A stretch of 64,000 nt of DNA. It comes from a virus. The stretch is taken from IMG/VR virus record IMGVR_UViG_3300001589_007665, positions 1-64,000 of that record; one strand, written 5' to 3'. Shown piece after piece: positions 32,701-41,742 of this stretch. How positions within the stretch are numbered: position 1 is the first letter of the stretch; the number at the start of each line of letters is the position of its first letter. A program made the translations under genes and the position numbers. The notes under the pieces were generated by a model. That model had not been told where the DNA came from. It saw only the letters and a program-made list of their open reading frames with translations, and did no database searches.

Positions 32701-32923
32701 TTACGAGCCAGTATCTAAACCTTCTTTTAGTGCATATGGAGTTTTACTAGATGATAATCAGGCTACAATAGACATGGATTATGCTCAAGGTAAAGTAGCA
32801 GGTTCTGTACCAACTATGCAAGTTAAATATGATAATAAATTTAATGAGACTTTTAGTATAAATGCTAAAGCATTTTTTAATTTTAATGGAGGCAAGTGGA
32901 TATTAATTCGCGCTGGATATTAA
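26717..32923 (+). CDS. Giant baseplate/hub-type structural protein with zinc-finger insert
   Basis: This 2068-residue protein starts 10 bases after the previous gene. The N-terminal part (FRVGDFSFGGLVQSW, TVNIQDMKSLLSECYIILG, ITDFITRIADESGFDFLVDY, IKIKVVSRNSQPVPNQI) resembles the hub/late-control-type domains of phage baseplates. Around residues 1540-1585, two CxxC knuckles (CPFCKGT and VYCDYCARR) about 34 residues apart make a treble-clef-like zinc finger, unusual in a virion protein. Further downstream are WDEDRHVWSVP and MVYVTLEENM, leading to a beta-rich C terminus. No linker repeats are present. It is most likely a central tail/baseplate component. The family is not recognised with certainty. 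Confidence 0.78.
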   Translation: MPTQPCNNNKKIAQTLFLGASVANFNTSLGWGDQSSQLTVNLIEDKASGFCNTSGGALFAQFPNSREVSPNHYHNCINDDCYMLSDGKPFNSKNNDYKDRQLLGKVYYQFYDDPPVIPTTGKTNAVLSNYWTLPDPGFIGAETAINRDGTTIERYDPTGASLNPGYDIINCPVYFRVGDFSFGGLVQSWTTSASNSGETITVNIQDMKSLLSECYIILGKFSGAVFSKIKNSESFYGKPHNWVGDNVDYLGRLYNGNTPNVFNVYGFLESFGANSFGAANLNQNGISANKVIDALSVLAGNVDTDSSIFNPAQTGYAQKSAFSPFGRILSKTPQAYDTYVNISTGFGKFGIVPPTTSLADGVDRSEFVLDLSEIPRLPDDFRIAEPVMSITDFITRIADESGFDFLVDYSPISYNSKITNVIKIKVVSRNSQPVPNQISNTVKNLSCNGFLISSNSIGKEKNNTNLKSIVIGGNQKRLLQIKSNRLAYTQTNLIFNPTTLEFVNYDTLGNSPTASNKFAHGKYRFPSAFSTNNIDLSKQVNPNQEDRYNAEDTFTDIVTGSDEGDKDTLYNDSMLGGAESDPTQGNYWKTIEIDQSDPISLNNPGSARDSVVGNGFRWFPLFKDAICPFFGYVREEELKVDTEDKNTDFRVPRPVYLDTWTGQLAVIVRLHELPEISIPLNTNFSLEGQQCVLISESEIRSALVGFDNFLVYSLAKQYRPDLLESLRLSHRTKYFNKLIAERTNSAEAAAMANKKYDWFWRQIHGNIAGPDGQPIEIAPAKNDGSSYIDEKAMQDLQILHQFISTLAGYYGKQYMVSLPNLQSYRDQQYADITLNTEYGDAIVFQGGGEIFYNYEPTDAAWEEPGNAIDNTISVGGANYYALAEKDGKIGPVLGYNSNKYFDYTKKEMCRFAQSVFNQNRADLTDQKINPAWSYDIFDELLTMKDQQCPDNGFIFNSINLASIPTTEYINISAGGAAKDAFAQSMASTPLQKCYLKAQANPQIAYLNPKNFYFPKAIVTSPGLTLNTSSSQYNQDPNRTVITNVSTEDLIIYLKTTNKKYWDYEFIGYLLYYVSPAFRNQFYGNFAVSSNESATHVEIAPKAAHPFFAAIPIELKNYVYGPWANNVYVDYLRDPQAVFPDGVTVKTGDGFPPTCTTDSSTVNDEQAKNIIDNLIGPMNIEVDEELVPWNFGGAGFMDKVANLKAYSKLNYQSIIETAQIKMPGIPIFDIGSSFDTTTFNNVAINFGSYISNKTYTYNDVKFGNNTLDNYDGFDLPNSLSTLYSFNPPSAPKTETYNYTTIALKTPLASPSTVISNIQVNVGNGAIETTYSLRTYTKKLSLFNKTEVDRAAKQGREGISRNKQIASISQQNNNNLIQQFKTREDQRINSANKNFDSIGFSSKLFGWSPTTVLVGQASPYLKSLNTFPTFIPPSSEYVFPDEFGSLGSDNKTYTLPTSKSIGDDDDSRSAALIQGESTHVPTLLNSSKFRVDVGMYDVKEVRTQLSSDYGLQSAMSLDGLLSPVSFYPTFKRSTFSYSKYDLNSCPFCKGTKKIKSEYKFYISGSEKKIVDFVYCDYCARRDENLKYKLTAGASSASSEVLPPYVITNETSQSVLELFKGLSGGGSSSSTAGDKPEINLATLNPILVGDGDFRNTNTQNYVGKHPDGKHEELFFGNTPRPFKDRSRHGIEIVARGAVVQNSLEISSSKYEYQYDSDFNPDYHSRDLELNKSVKAAGAIPTLKDYQMNQRFLGLRGPLVMHAWGYDKEGYPVPNAADEPRLIDQLGRPKRFKLKIKQGYPKKIAYSELANGSAYASGNGIITKGEESTPPEDETEVQHYVYENDLENNGGFLDASMTGEDRMTGFQGDIISKTQSFDNGKWSEKTKLKEFYLNFGERPDLWPVGPIDLRWDEDRHVWSVPVDVTVYKMVYVTLEENMIKAADYFDETLPARGFLDELEYRQEPLPNNARRLVYVRDKSGYTAPRGAKLLCRYDTGSGYYEPVSKPSFSAYGVLLDDNQATIDMDYAQGKVAGSVPTMQVKYDNKFNETFSINAKAFFNFNGGKWILIRAGY

Positions 32924-32939
32924 TTAACTTAGGATAAAT

Positions 32940-35900
32940 ATGTCATCTTTTTTTAATAACTACATGGTAAATGATTTAGAATCTTATAATTTACCACCTG
33001 ATGCTAGTGTTATAAATTTCCCTGAAGGATTTAGTGGCGACGTATCTATAAATACAGAGTGGCTACTAAGCCAAATGCAAAACACTAGTGTTGATAGAGA
33101 AGGGTGGAGACCAATATGGGTGACATTAGGTAGTTCGAATGTTACTACAAAAACCATTAATAGGAATCTAACAGAATCAAAATCTATACTTGGCTGTGAA
33201 AGGTTTTTAAGTTTCCAGCCCAAATTTCGTGAGTGGCAAGTTAAGTCTGGTTTTCCTAATATGTCATTAGATTGGCACTTAAATACAAATGATTTACCCC
33301 ACGATCCTTTGTATGGTATCATTGGATGGTTTGCTAAATCGACTGCTTCAAATTTTAATATCGGTGAACAATCATATAATTTATATATTGCTGATGGTGA
33401 CATATTTTCTTATGCTGATTCCGCGTTGCCAAGGCAGGTGATATACAATTTGAGCCTATGTTCAAAAACACATATATCTCCTACTTTATGGAAAAAATAT
33501 CAAAAAATATATAGTATTTTAACTTCTAATCGACCAATGCAAAATACAGATGGCGATGCTATTTCTTTTCATCAACAAAGATGGTTAAGAAAAATAGCTG
33601 CTGTTTTTGCTTCTGGCCCACAGTTAGATGGTATCACACAAGAAATACTTACAGACTCTAATGTTTTAGACTTTTTGTTTACAGAGACAATACCTTCTCT
33701 TATTACGAGCTCAACAAATGAAATTACGGCTATAAATAAATTTTTAGATTATATTGATAATAATACAAGTAGTACACAATTAAATGGTAGCATATATGAA
33801 AACCAGATAAATTATAGTTACATAAGTACAAAAAAAGAACTCTTTACTAAACTAATGAGTAAATATACTGCTTATTTAGACTTGAATAAGCCTTCTGTAA
33901 TTTCATATCCTATTGATAATGGTCCACATTTTTATATGAATCAAGTACTAACAGACCATTGCGACAAAAACTTAAAGGGAACAACCGTATATAATAATAT
34001 ACATTTTCAGGCAGGTCCATATGAATTTAAGTCTAATTTTAGCAATAGGACTACAGAATACATAATTAAAGGAGCTGATAAAGAATATAAAATTCCTACA
34101 TTTGATATAGCTAAAAATTTTCAGTTTTATGAGATAGACAAGCCTATTGGAGTTACTGTTGGAGGGGACGTCTATATACCGGTTACTAAACAAGGTAATA
34201 GTAATTTAAATGAAGACAATACGGCCAGATGCGAAGATGGAAGGCTCGCTACTGGAGTAACGTTGCCTAAATTACAATTAAGTACAGAATATTTAAGATC
34301 GGTTTTAGGAGATGCATATTTTCCATTTTTTGATATAGATGCTGCTACTTTTTCTTTTAAATTAATATCTGGACCTAATAAAGGTATTATATTTACAGAA
34401 AATGATTTAGAACAAGAAATGAATTTTACTAAAATAGGTAGATATAGAATAAGATTAACTGTTTCTATAGACACCTTATCTGTATCTGATGAATTTTCTG
34501 TAACACTCGTTAACAAAACAGGATGTATAATAGGTATTGATGCAAATGGGGAGATAGCTGTTAAAGATCCAGCATCTAATGATGGTGGCTGGTCTGTTGA
34601 CGGAGGACTTTCTGACAGTGAGAGGCGGAGGTTTCTAGGAGGAGGAGCTGAAGCTGAAGAAGCTGATGAAGCTGTAGATTTTATACCAGATAATTATTAT
34701 AGTCCTACCAATGAAAGCCCAGTTACATTTGGTAGAAATAGAGCTAAACAATATGTTAATTATATAGATAATAGAAAGTCTGTATTGACTATACAGGAAA
34801 TACCTGTTGATACTGTAAAACCATTATGTCCTGGAGTTAGACAGTTGATGATGAGTAAATATGGAGTTATTTGTCCTGTAAAAACCAATTCATATATTGC
34901 TGTTGACGCCCCAGACACATTACCTAATGACGATGGGCAATCTTCTGGTGCAGATACTATTCTAAGACTTGATGATGCTACAAGATTCAACAAGTTTTTC
35001 TTTAAAACTATTGAATCAGGTGACAATTCTACAGAATTAAAGATAAGTTATATTCCTGGCAATGCGACCATGAAACTTTATAGGATGAATTTAGAATCTA
35101 TTAGAGATGGGGATTCCAATGGCTTTTCGAATACCGGCTACGGATCAGGGAGTAGCACTGCTAAAAGTCCATATCAAAACTTTCTATACAAAATAAAGAA
35201 ACCAAACAGAGAAAGGACAGCTAACGAAACCAAATTTTATAGAGAAGCACCTGGAGAAACAAGTATGCTATTAAGATATAATAAAGATAAAGCATACATC
35301 GAAAGCGTAGAAACTTATCCTAGTTTAGAATTTGGTCTTGAGCGTGCTCCGGGTATTGCTACTTTCGGTGGATGGGAAGGCGATAAAGAAGGTTTATTCG
35401 AAAATACCCCAGATTATGATCAGTTAAAAAATTATTTTATCAGTAAGGGCAATGTCAGTTACTTTCCAAAATATGTAAAAGGCCACTGGTTGAATTATCA
35501 CAAACCTGGAGATGCTGAATTTGGAGGAGGCTGGAAGGGCCCACCCGCTATATGCTATTTAAGAGAAGCAAAAGTGTATTCTGATACAGATTCTTCAAAC
35601 GGCTATGATGCCCTTAATCCCAATATACGGTTTCAAAAAGGTACATTTGATCCTTCTGTTGGTTTTTTATTGGGAGATAATCCATATAACAATAAAACTA
35701 GTTCTTTAAAATTTAATGCTGGTAATAAAAAAAGTTTTCTTTTTAAAGGTCCAGGATTTTACAATGGCATTAGAGGTGATGGGTCTGTGCCTATTAAAGA
35801 AGGCAAGGAAAATATTAATGAAGTCCCCCAATCTGTTTCTATGAGGTCTAATATAACATTAAACAATAATGGATGGCAAGCACAATTTGTAAATGTAGAA

Positions 35901-38900
35901 GGATCAGATGGACAGACAGAAATAATTTTAGATAATCCAAACGTTATAGAAGAATTTGCTACGCATCATGGCTACAGAAGATTGGGTGGCTATGGAGATG
36001 CAAAAATACCACAATTGTGGAAGTCTGATGAATATGAAGTAAGTCCAGGTTCTTATACTTTCGCACAAAGAGGCAAGAGATTGATTGCAGAAGGTAGGGA
36101 TCAAGATGGCACTCTAATAGCTGCACAAATTAAAGATGTAGAAGTAAAACTAAATTTCTTGAATCAAGTTAATCTGAAAGATGTTAAAATTAAATTATCA
36201 ATGAGGCCATCTTTTTCTACAAGATCTAGAATGAAACCCAAAAGTGATGGTATAAGTTTAAATCCAACTACTAAAGAATTCAACACAGATCCATATAGCT
36301 ACGCTAATTCTACAACTACCCAGACGATACAAAACTTTAATACAGAAGCTGATGAGTATACAGAAGCATATGAAGATAGAAGCTCTTTATACGACAATAT
36401 ACAACATGAAGGATTGGCTCAGTATATGAGATCTTTAGATCTTGATAATAATATCACAACCGATTCGTTTACTTTAACCTTATTAAATAGAGAAAATGTA
36501 GATGCTAATACCATAGATACTTGCTTACGCTTTTCAGACAGAGCTAATAAATACAATGTTCCAACTAATTATAATATATATAATAGTGGTTTAAATTTAA
36601 ATCAAAATATTACTAGTACAATATTACCACCTTCATTATCGAATCCAAGGTATTCAATGAAAGAGATAAATGAATATTCCGCAATGATGAGAACTAATGA
36701 CTTTATACCATTGTCTAATACATTTGCTAAATTTAGAAATCATTTTATTTTTAAGGGTGCCCTAGAGGAATCAGATAAAGAAGGCTCAATAGTAAAACCA
36801 GACTCTAATACAACCTTTACTTTAGAAATAGAATGTTTTGGCGACGACGATATGGTAAGTCTAGATACCATTTCAAATCTAGCCAGCAAATTAGACGAAA
36901 AGCCATCTGAAAATAAAAGAAGTTCTGATAGCTTATTTAATTCCTTGTGTTCTTGGGAAGTTATTATTCATACAGATACTCCAAAGATGAATGATGGAGA
37001 CAGTCTTGGTATGATTAATTATGGATATGCCCCAGATATACCAGGACATAATTATATATCAACGGATCCTAATATTAAATTAAAACTACCTAAAACAGTT
37101 TTAGATGCTCCAAATAATTCTTTGTCTGACTATAGTGATTGTATTTTTGATGACGAGACACGAGAAACTATTGGATATATAAGACCTCCTGAAGCTATTA
37201 AATTTCCATCAGCTGCATTAGCTATGGCTTTGGCATCGATTGCATCTATGGGATTGCTTGGTGGAGTAGTTGGGATTATGGCTGCTTTTGTAATTTCATT
37301 ACCAAGTTTTAGCTTTATCACTAAAATGTTAAGTAATATTAGAAGGGCAGAAGTAGATCAAGCCCTGTCTGACGCAACAGTAAAGAGCGATTATACTAAA
37401 TATGGATATGGTCAATCAGACAAGATATTGCTTAATGTTGGATCGAATAAAGGCATAGTATATAACTTAGAAGCGGCAATATATAGGTATTCAAATACTC
37501 CTATATTAAAACAAAAAGTTAGAGATTATGTTAAGCCAGGCCCTTGTTTCTTGCCAGAATTAGGAACGTTCCCCTTAACAGAACTTAAAGATATTCTTGA
37601 TTTATTTGAACCAGAAGATATTAGTAAGGAATTAGCAGATGAACTTAAAACAAAACCCAGCATTAATAGCATACCACATAAGATATTAATGAATAATAAC
37701 ATTATGTCTTTAGATCTTGAATCCCCTCAAACTATGAGATTAATTCCTGGTAAAAGAGCTTATAATTATTTTGATGTGGGTCAAGAAGTATATGATCCAG
37801 GAATTTTTTGTACAGACGTAGGGCCTAAATTCGACCTGGTCTCAAATCTTGGGCCTCCGTCCTACTCACCACCACCACCTTCTCCTCCACCTCTTCCTCC
37901 TCCTTCTCCACCTTCTCCTCCGCCACCAAGTTCACCAGGTTTCGAGTCTGCGTCCTATCACGAGGAAGAGCCTTCTCCTTCGCCTCCACCTAGTTCACCG
38001 CCACCACCTGTTTCATTGCCACCTCCTCCTCCGCCACCGAAGCCTGCTACGATATTGGCAAAAGGTTTTATTTTAATAAATGGACTGTACTATACTATAT
38101 TACAATTTAATATCTCTTTACAATATTCTTCTATATGTTTAAAGCCTGATGAAAATCCTAATATTCTTGTATATTCAACAGTAGGAGATGCCCCTTCCTA
38201 TAATCATGTAATTCCTGCAAGCCAAACAAACAATACTCTATTCCCCCAATTATCCTATGGCTCTTCTCAAATTGTAAATTCTTCTTTTGTTAGCAATCAA
38301 GATATTCATAATAGACTACCAACTATATATGATATTTTTAATAATCAAGAAAACAATGTAAAGTCACTAAGTCGTGTAAATTTATTTGGCAAATATCTTA
38401 CCAAAGGGGACGGATCAATTGGAGGAAGATTAACAAGAAATTCCATACCTGAAAAACATGATTTAGAAAATTATAAAGGCAAAGAGTCTATGGCCACAAC
38501 ATCAGACCCTGATAACGGTTCGACTACTGCTGTAGCAGGATACTCATATAATTTATTTGATTTGTATTCTCCCATATCAAGAACAAGTTCCCAAGGAATA
38601 GAACTAAAAACACAAGATAGCAATTTAATATCTCCTAACCTACAAGACCTATTAACAAATATAGAAAATGTGTCGGATAAACACTTTAATATAGTAGAAA
38701 TAAAATCACAAAAATTTTCAAAACCTTGGCAAGATGTAGATATTCAAGGTTTCGCTACTATTGAAAATGAATTTCAACCAGGTTTTTGTATTGGCTTAAA
38801 TAGTATCCAAGGCAAAAATGGTACTATAGTAACACACATTATAGACAGATTAAACTTTTTAAATTCTACAGATTCTCTTGTGGGAGATGAATCCTTTAAT

Positions 38901-40253
38901 CAAATGTCTATACCTAACCTAAAGATAAAAATAGCAGGATTACAAGATGATAGCGTTGGTTGTTTTTTAGACAAACAAGGGAATGCTGTTCGGCCATCAA
39001 ATCTTACACAGTATGAGATAGACTGTCCTAAAACAGTTTGTACACAAGCATTTTTAGCCAGATCTCAAGAAAGAACAGATTTGTTTAAAGTATTAGAAGA
39101 AATAGGAGTTAAGTATCAAACAGATCCTAGTGACAATATTGAAGTTGTGTATTCTCCCTATACTGATAATCAGGATATACATTCTCATAAAACCTATCGC
39201 TTTACTAATAATACCGAACAGTCTAAAGAGCCCTTTGTTTATAATATAGAAGTTGATGACGATTCATACTGGATCAATATAGACCCAAGACAAAAATGCA
39301 AAACTAGTAGAGATATGTCAGCTAAAATTTTAGTTAAAGCAGTTTACACTTGTGTTCCAACAGTAGGTATCGTTACTAAGATGATTGAATATGATGTAGC
39401 AACAGACAATGCTCAGTCTATATGTGCTAGGAAGACCGCTAGTATCGAAGGTCCAGTTACTAGGATGGAAAACAGAGGCAATACTTTTGAATATACTTTT
39501 GACTTAGCTCATATATCTAGAATGAAGTTTTGGTATCAAGAAAAATATGGAATACCACTTAATGTTTGGGAAGAAAAAACTTTTCCTGGAAAAGCTCCTG
39601 CATTAGGAAACGGTACTATTACTAGATCATTTTTTATAAGACCAGGTGTAGAAGCAGAAGATGTTTTGGTAGAAGTTACGGAGACTTATCTAACTCCTTC
39701 AGAAAATTATTTTCGTAGTACTATAGGTCTAGACCCTAAGAACAATGTTGCTGCACAGTGGGACACTAGTGATCCGAGTTGGGATGAGGTTTATGGAAGA
39801 GGTCAATATTCTGATGATTATGTAAATAAAGAACCTTATGTTGAAACATATGGTGAGTATGTTGGAGAAGTAAGAGATATTATACCTGATTCTATATTAG
39901 AGAATCCATATTTAATTTGTAGTAGTAGAGTTATTCCAAGAAAATTAAAAAACCTAGATACTCATTATGAAAAATATACATATGGTCCTATGGGCGAAGT
40001 ATACAAGAATTTTCCTAGTGTTGGGCCTGGAGGTCCTTTCACTAATATCTTACAAATGTGGCATTGTGTGGATCCTACTAAACAATTAAACAATACTGAA
40101 GCTCCAGATTATTTTAAACTGCAAAATGAAATGATATTTAGAGCTTACTTTGGAAGTAACGACAATTTGGAACATAAAGATAATTATGTTGATAGTTTAG
40201 AAACTTTTGAGTGGACTCCCTATGAATACATACCAGAAAGGGATGAAAACTAA
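32940..40253 (+). CDS. Giant structural protein with Ig-like domain, membrane-like segment and poly-Pro linker
   Basis: This 2437-residue protein starts behind AGGATAAAT. An Ig- or cadherin-like segment lies around residues 480-530 (GRYRIRLTVSIDTLSVSDEFSVTLVN). A strongly hydrophobic stretch lies near residues 1421-1460 (KFPSAALAMALASIAS, then MGLLGGVVGIMAAFVISLP), the only convincing membrane-type segment in the structural half. A poly-Pro region (about 1637-1702) follows, then a long C-terminal part with FKLQNEMIFRAYFGSNDN. The mix suggests a baseplate or tail-tip protein; the hydrophobic segment could insert in or cross a host membrane during infection, which is an inference. Its stop overlaps the next start (TAATG). 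Confidence 0.78.
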   Translation: MSSFFNNYMVNDLESYNLPPDASVINFPEGFSGDVSINTEWLLSQMQNTSVDREGWRPIWVTLGSSNVTTKTINRNLTESKSILGCERFLSFQPKFREWQVKSGFPNMSLDWHLNTNDLPHDPLYGIIGWFAKSTASNFNIGEQSYNLYIADGDIFSYADSALPRQVIYNLSLCSKTHISPTLWKKYQKIYSILTSNRPMQNTDGDAISFHQQRWLRKIAAVFASGPQLDGITQEILTDSNVLDFLFTETIPSLITSSTNEITAINKFLDYIDNNTSSTQLNGSIYENQINYSYISTKKELFTKLMSKYTAYLDLNKPSVISYPIDNGPHFYMNQVLTDHCDKNLKGTTVYNNIHFQAGPYEFKSNFSNRTTEYIIKGADKEYKIPTFDIAKNFQFYEIDKPIGVTVGGDVYIPVTKQGNSNLNEDNTARCEDGRLATGVTLPKLQLSTEYLRSVLGDAYFPFFDIDAATFSFKLISGPNKGIIFTENDLEQEMNFTKIGRYRIRLTVSIDTLSVSDEFSVTLVNKTGCIIGIDANGEIAVKDPASNDGGWSVDGGLSDSERRRFLGGGAEAEEADEAVDFIPDNYYSPTNESPVTFGRNRAKQYVNYIDNRKSVLTIQEIPVDTVKPLCPGVRQLMMSKYGVICPVKTNSYIAVDAPDTLPNDDGQSSGADTILRLDDATRFNKFFFKTIESGDNSTELKISYIPGNATMKLYRMNLESIRDGDSNGFSNTGYGSGSSTAKSPYQNFLYKIKKPNRERTANETKFYREAPGETSMLLRYNKDKAYIESVETYPSLEFGLERAPGIATFGGWEGDKEGLFENTPDYDQLKNYFISKGNVSYFPKYVKGHWLNYHKPGDAEFGGGWKGPPAICYLREAKVYSDTDSSNGYDALNPNIRFQKGTFDPSVGFLLGDNPYNNKTSSLKFNAGNKKSFLFKGPGFYNGIRGDGSVPIKEGKENINEVPQSVSMRSNITLNNNGWQAQFVNVEGSDGQTEIILDNPNVIEEFATHHGYRRLGGYGDAKIPQLWKSDEYEVSPGSYTFAQRGKRLIAEGRDQDGTLIAAQIKDVEVKLNFLNQVNLKDVKIKLSMRPSFSTRSRMKPKSDGISLNPTTKEFNTDPYSYANSTTTQTIQNFNTEADEYTEAYEDRSSLYDNIQHEGLAQYMRSLDLDNNITTDSFTLTLLNRENVDANTIDTCLRFSDRANKYNVPTNYNIYNSGLNLNQNITSTILPPSLSNPRYSMKEINEYSAMMRTNDFIPLSNTFAKFRNHFIFKGALEESDKEGSIVKPDSNTTFTLEIECFGDDDMVSLDTISNLASKLDEKPSENKRSSDSLFNSLCSWEVIIHTDTPKMNDGDSLGMINYGYAPDIPGHNYISTDPNIKLKLPKTVLDAPNNSLSDYSDCIFDDETRETIGYIRPPEAIKFPSAALAMALASIASMGLLGGVVGIMAAFVISLPSFSFITKMLSNIRRAEVDQALSDATVKSDYTKYGYGQSDKILLNVGSNKGIVYNLEAAIYRYSNTPILKQKVRDYVKPGPCFLPELGTFPLTELKDILDLFEPEDISKELADELKTKPSINSIPHKILMNNNIMSLDLESPQTMRLIPGKRAYNYFDVGQEVYDPGIFCTDVGPKFDLVSNLGPPSYSPPPPSPPPLPPPSPPSPPPPSSPGFESASYHEEEPSPSPPPSSPPPPVSLPPPPPPPKPATILAKGFILINGLYYTILQFNISLQYSSICLKPDENPNILVYSTVGDAPSYNHVIPASQTNNTLFPQLSYGSSQIVNSSFVSNQDIHNRLPTIYDIFNNQENNVKSLSRVNLFGKYLTKGDGSIGGRLTRNSIPEKHDLENYKGKESMATTSDPDNGSTTAVAGYSYNLFDLYSPISRTSSQGIELKTQDSNLISPNLQDLLTNIENVSDKHFNIVEIKSQKFSKPWQDVDIQGFATIENEFQPGFCIGLNSIQGKNGTIVTHIIDRLNFLNSTDSLVGDESFNQMSIPNLKIKIAGLQDDSVGCFLDKQGNAVRPSNLTQYEIDCPKTVCTQAFLARSQERTDLFKVLEEIGVKYQTDPSDNIEVVYSPYTDNQDIHSHKTYRFTNNTEQSKEPFVYNIEVDDDSYWINIDPRQKCKTSRDMSAKILVKAVYTCVPTVGIVTKMIEYDVATDNAQSICARKTASIEGPVTRMENRGNTFEYTFDLAHISRMKFWYQEKYGIPLNVWEEKTFPGKAPALGNGTITRSFFIRPGVEAEDVLVEVTETYLTPSENYFRSTIGLDPKNNVAAQWDTSDPSWDEVYGRGQYSDDYVNKEPYVETYGEYVGEVRDIIPDSILENPYLICSSRVIPRKLKNLDTHYEKYTYGPMGEVYKNFPSVGPGGPFTNILQMWHCVDPTKQLNNTEAPDYFKLQNEMIFRAYFGSNDNLEHKDNYVDSLETFEWTPYEYIPERDEN
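37852..38045 (+). repeat. Poly-Pro/Ser linker
   Basis: Pro-rich runs broken by Ser, Leu and a charged insert (HEEEPSPSPP) lie in the 32940-40253 gene. Confidence 0.8.
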
Positions 40254-40627
40254 TGGAATTGTGTGAGCTATTAACACATGATGGATATGATTTTAAATGT
40301 AAAAACTGTGGTATAGTTTTGAGTTTTCAAGAGTACCAATTGAGTGAACCAGTATATGTTTGTAATATGTCTATTAAGAAAAATGAAAGTTTTCCATCTT
40401 TTATTAAAAAAATTAAAAATTTTGCATTGGCCACAATAACTCATATAGCTACTGGTGCAAAAATGTGTGATGATAAAACAATACAGAAACGTTATGAAAT
40501 ATGCCAATCTTGCAGTAATTTTACCAATAATTCTTGTAAATTATGTGGGTGTTCATTGAGTAGAAATAAGCGTTTTATTAGCAAATTGGCTTGGAAAGAT
40601 CAAAAATGCCCAATAAACAAGTGGTAG
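40253..40627 (+). CDS. Small zinc-ribbon protein
   Basis: This 124-residue protein is joined to the preceding gene by a TAATG overlap. It has an N-terminal CKNCG knuckle and, in the last 45 residues, CQSCSNF, CKLCGCSLSRNK and KCPINKW. The pattern CxxC…CxxCGC…CP…W is a recurrent small phage/bacterial zinc-ribbon family (DUF6171-like). The two ribbons suggest zinc binding and perhaps protein or nucleic-acid contact. It is the only small, apparently non-structural gene in the structural block. Its function is unknown. Confidence 0.8.
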   Translation: MELCELLTHDGYDFKCKNCGIVLSFQEYQLSEPVYVCNMSIKKNESFPSFIKKIKNFALATITHIATGAKMCDDKTIQKRYEICQSCSNFTNNSCKLCGCSLSRNKRFISKLAWKDQKCPINKW

Positions 40628-40646
40628 GTGTATAAGTAAACATAAC
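40627..40646 (+). promoter_or_regulatory. Candidate late promoter motif, copy 4 (diverged)
   Basis: GGTGTATAAGTAAACATAAC begins 49 bases before the next start and shares the GGTGTAWA head and an A+T-rich tail with the copies at 709, 4360 and 15754. The match is weaker past the first eight bases. It overlaps the stop of the zinc-ribbon gene. Confidence 0.35.
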
Positions 40647-40675
40647 TATATAGTCTTAAAATGATAGGATAAGTC

Positions 40676-41722
40676 ATGCCCAAAATTTCAGAATTAGACA
40701 TTATTAAACGGTTAACCGAAGATGATTTTTTTCTGGTTGTAGACAAAGAGACTTCTACAACAAGACAGATTAAACTTTCTGATATTTTAGATATTGTTCA
40801 GCATGTTTTTAAATTAGAGATTAGAAGAGATCCTCCAGGACCAATAGAAAGACCTCCTTTAGCAGTTGTACGTACTCCTGGAACTTTAATTTCTAGCCCA
40901 GATTTATCCTCACAAATATTCAACACCCAAACCTCTGTCGCTGGTAAGATTGGAAAATCTGGTAGCCTGTCTTTTACAAGACACACAATCTCAAGATTAA
41001 ATACAGAACTTTTAGCTTTAGGATTCAAGCTAGTATCAACCTCAGGAGCTAATACTGGAGGTAAAACTAATTATACTCAACCAAACAATAATACTCATCA
41101 TTCATGGAATAGAGCTAAAAATACTTGGGAAACTATTCCCGCTACTCAAAGCAGCTGGATAGGCTCTATGACCATAATTCCAAATACAGATATCTCTAAT
41201 TTAATTGACTCATACTCTGTCACATCTACAGAAAGTATAATTACATTAGCATATGATTCATTTGCTTTGCCTAATAGATATATTGTTACTGCTGTCAACG
41301 CTAATGAACAATACGGATCTGCAGAATCTAATGTGGTAATATTTGATACATATCATGAGGTTACTGGAGCTCAAACAGTTAGTATGTGTAAACCTTCTGG
41401 TTACAATAAAATAAGAGTACAAATTAAATCTGAAAGAGGAAATAGTTTTGAGTACACCTTAAAAGATAGTGGTACAGCATGTTCGGTATCTCCTACTCCT
41501 ATACCTGTGACACCAACTGTTACTCCGACATCATTTGCTACTCCTACTCCAACTTCTACTCCTAGAGTAACACCTAATGCTCCTACAGCGACACCAACTG
41601 TTACTCCAACTAGTTCTGCAACACCAACCGTTACGCCAACTAGTTCTGTGACACCAACTGTTACTCTAACAAGCTCAGTAACTCCAACCAAAACACCGAC
41701 ACCAACAGTCACCCCATCCTAA
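40676..41722 (+). CDS. Tail-fibre-type protein ending in a Thr-Pro array
   Basis: This 348-residue protein starts with KISELDIIKRLTEDDFFLVV, then STTRQIKLSDI. That N-terminal motif (K-I-S-E-L…D-D-x-F…V-D…T-R-x-I-x-L-x-D-I) is common in phage tail fibres and probably attaches to the tail. A beta-rich middle follows (HHSWNRAKNTWETIPA, NRYIVTAVNANEQYGSAESNVV, fibronectin-III-like in feel). The last 75 residues are only a Thr/Pro/Ser-Val array that runs to the stop codon. Elsewhere in this window such arrays join two domains, so this one looks like a linker without its distal domain. The next gene begins with the FGE-like module that follows such an array in the 20808-24701 gene, but in another frame with its own start. 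Confidence 0.82.
   Translation: MPKISELDIIKRLTEDDFFLVVDKETSTTRQIKLSDILDIVQHVFKLEIRRDPPGPIERPPLAVVRTPGTLISSPDLSSQIFNTQTSVAGKIGKSGSLSFTRHTISRLNTELLALGFKLVSTSGANTGGKTNYTQPNNNTHHSWNRAKNTWETIPATQSSWIGSMTIIPNTDISNLIDSYSVTSTESIITLAYDSFALPNRYIVTAVNANEQYGSAESNVVIFDTYHEVTGAQTVSMCKPSGYNKIRVQIKSERGNSFEYTLKDSGTACSVSPTPIPVTPTVTPTSFATPTPTSTPRVTPNAPTATPTVTPTSSATPTVTPTSSVTPTVTLTSSVTPTKTPTPTVTPS
41488..41719 (+). repeat. Terminal Thr-Pro array
   Basis: About 77 codons with a near-regular TPTVTPTSS(A/V) unit end directly at the stop codon of the 40676-41722 gene. Confidence 0.85.
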
Positions 41723-41742
41723 TAAAAATATAGGTTATAACA

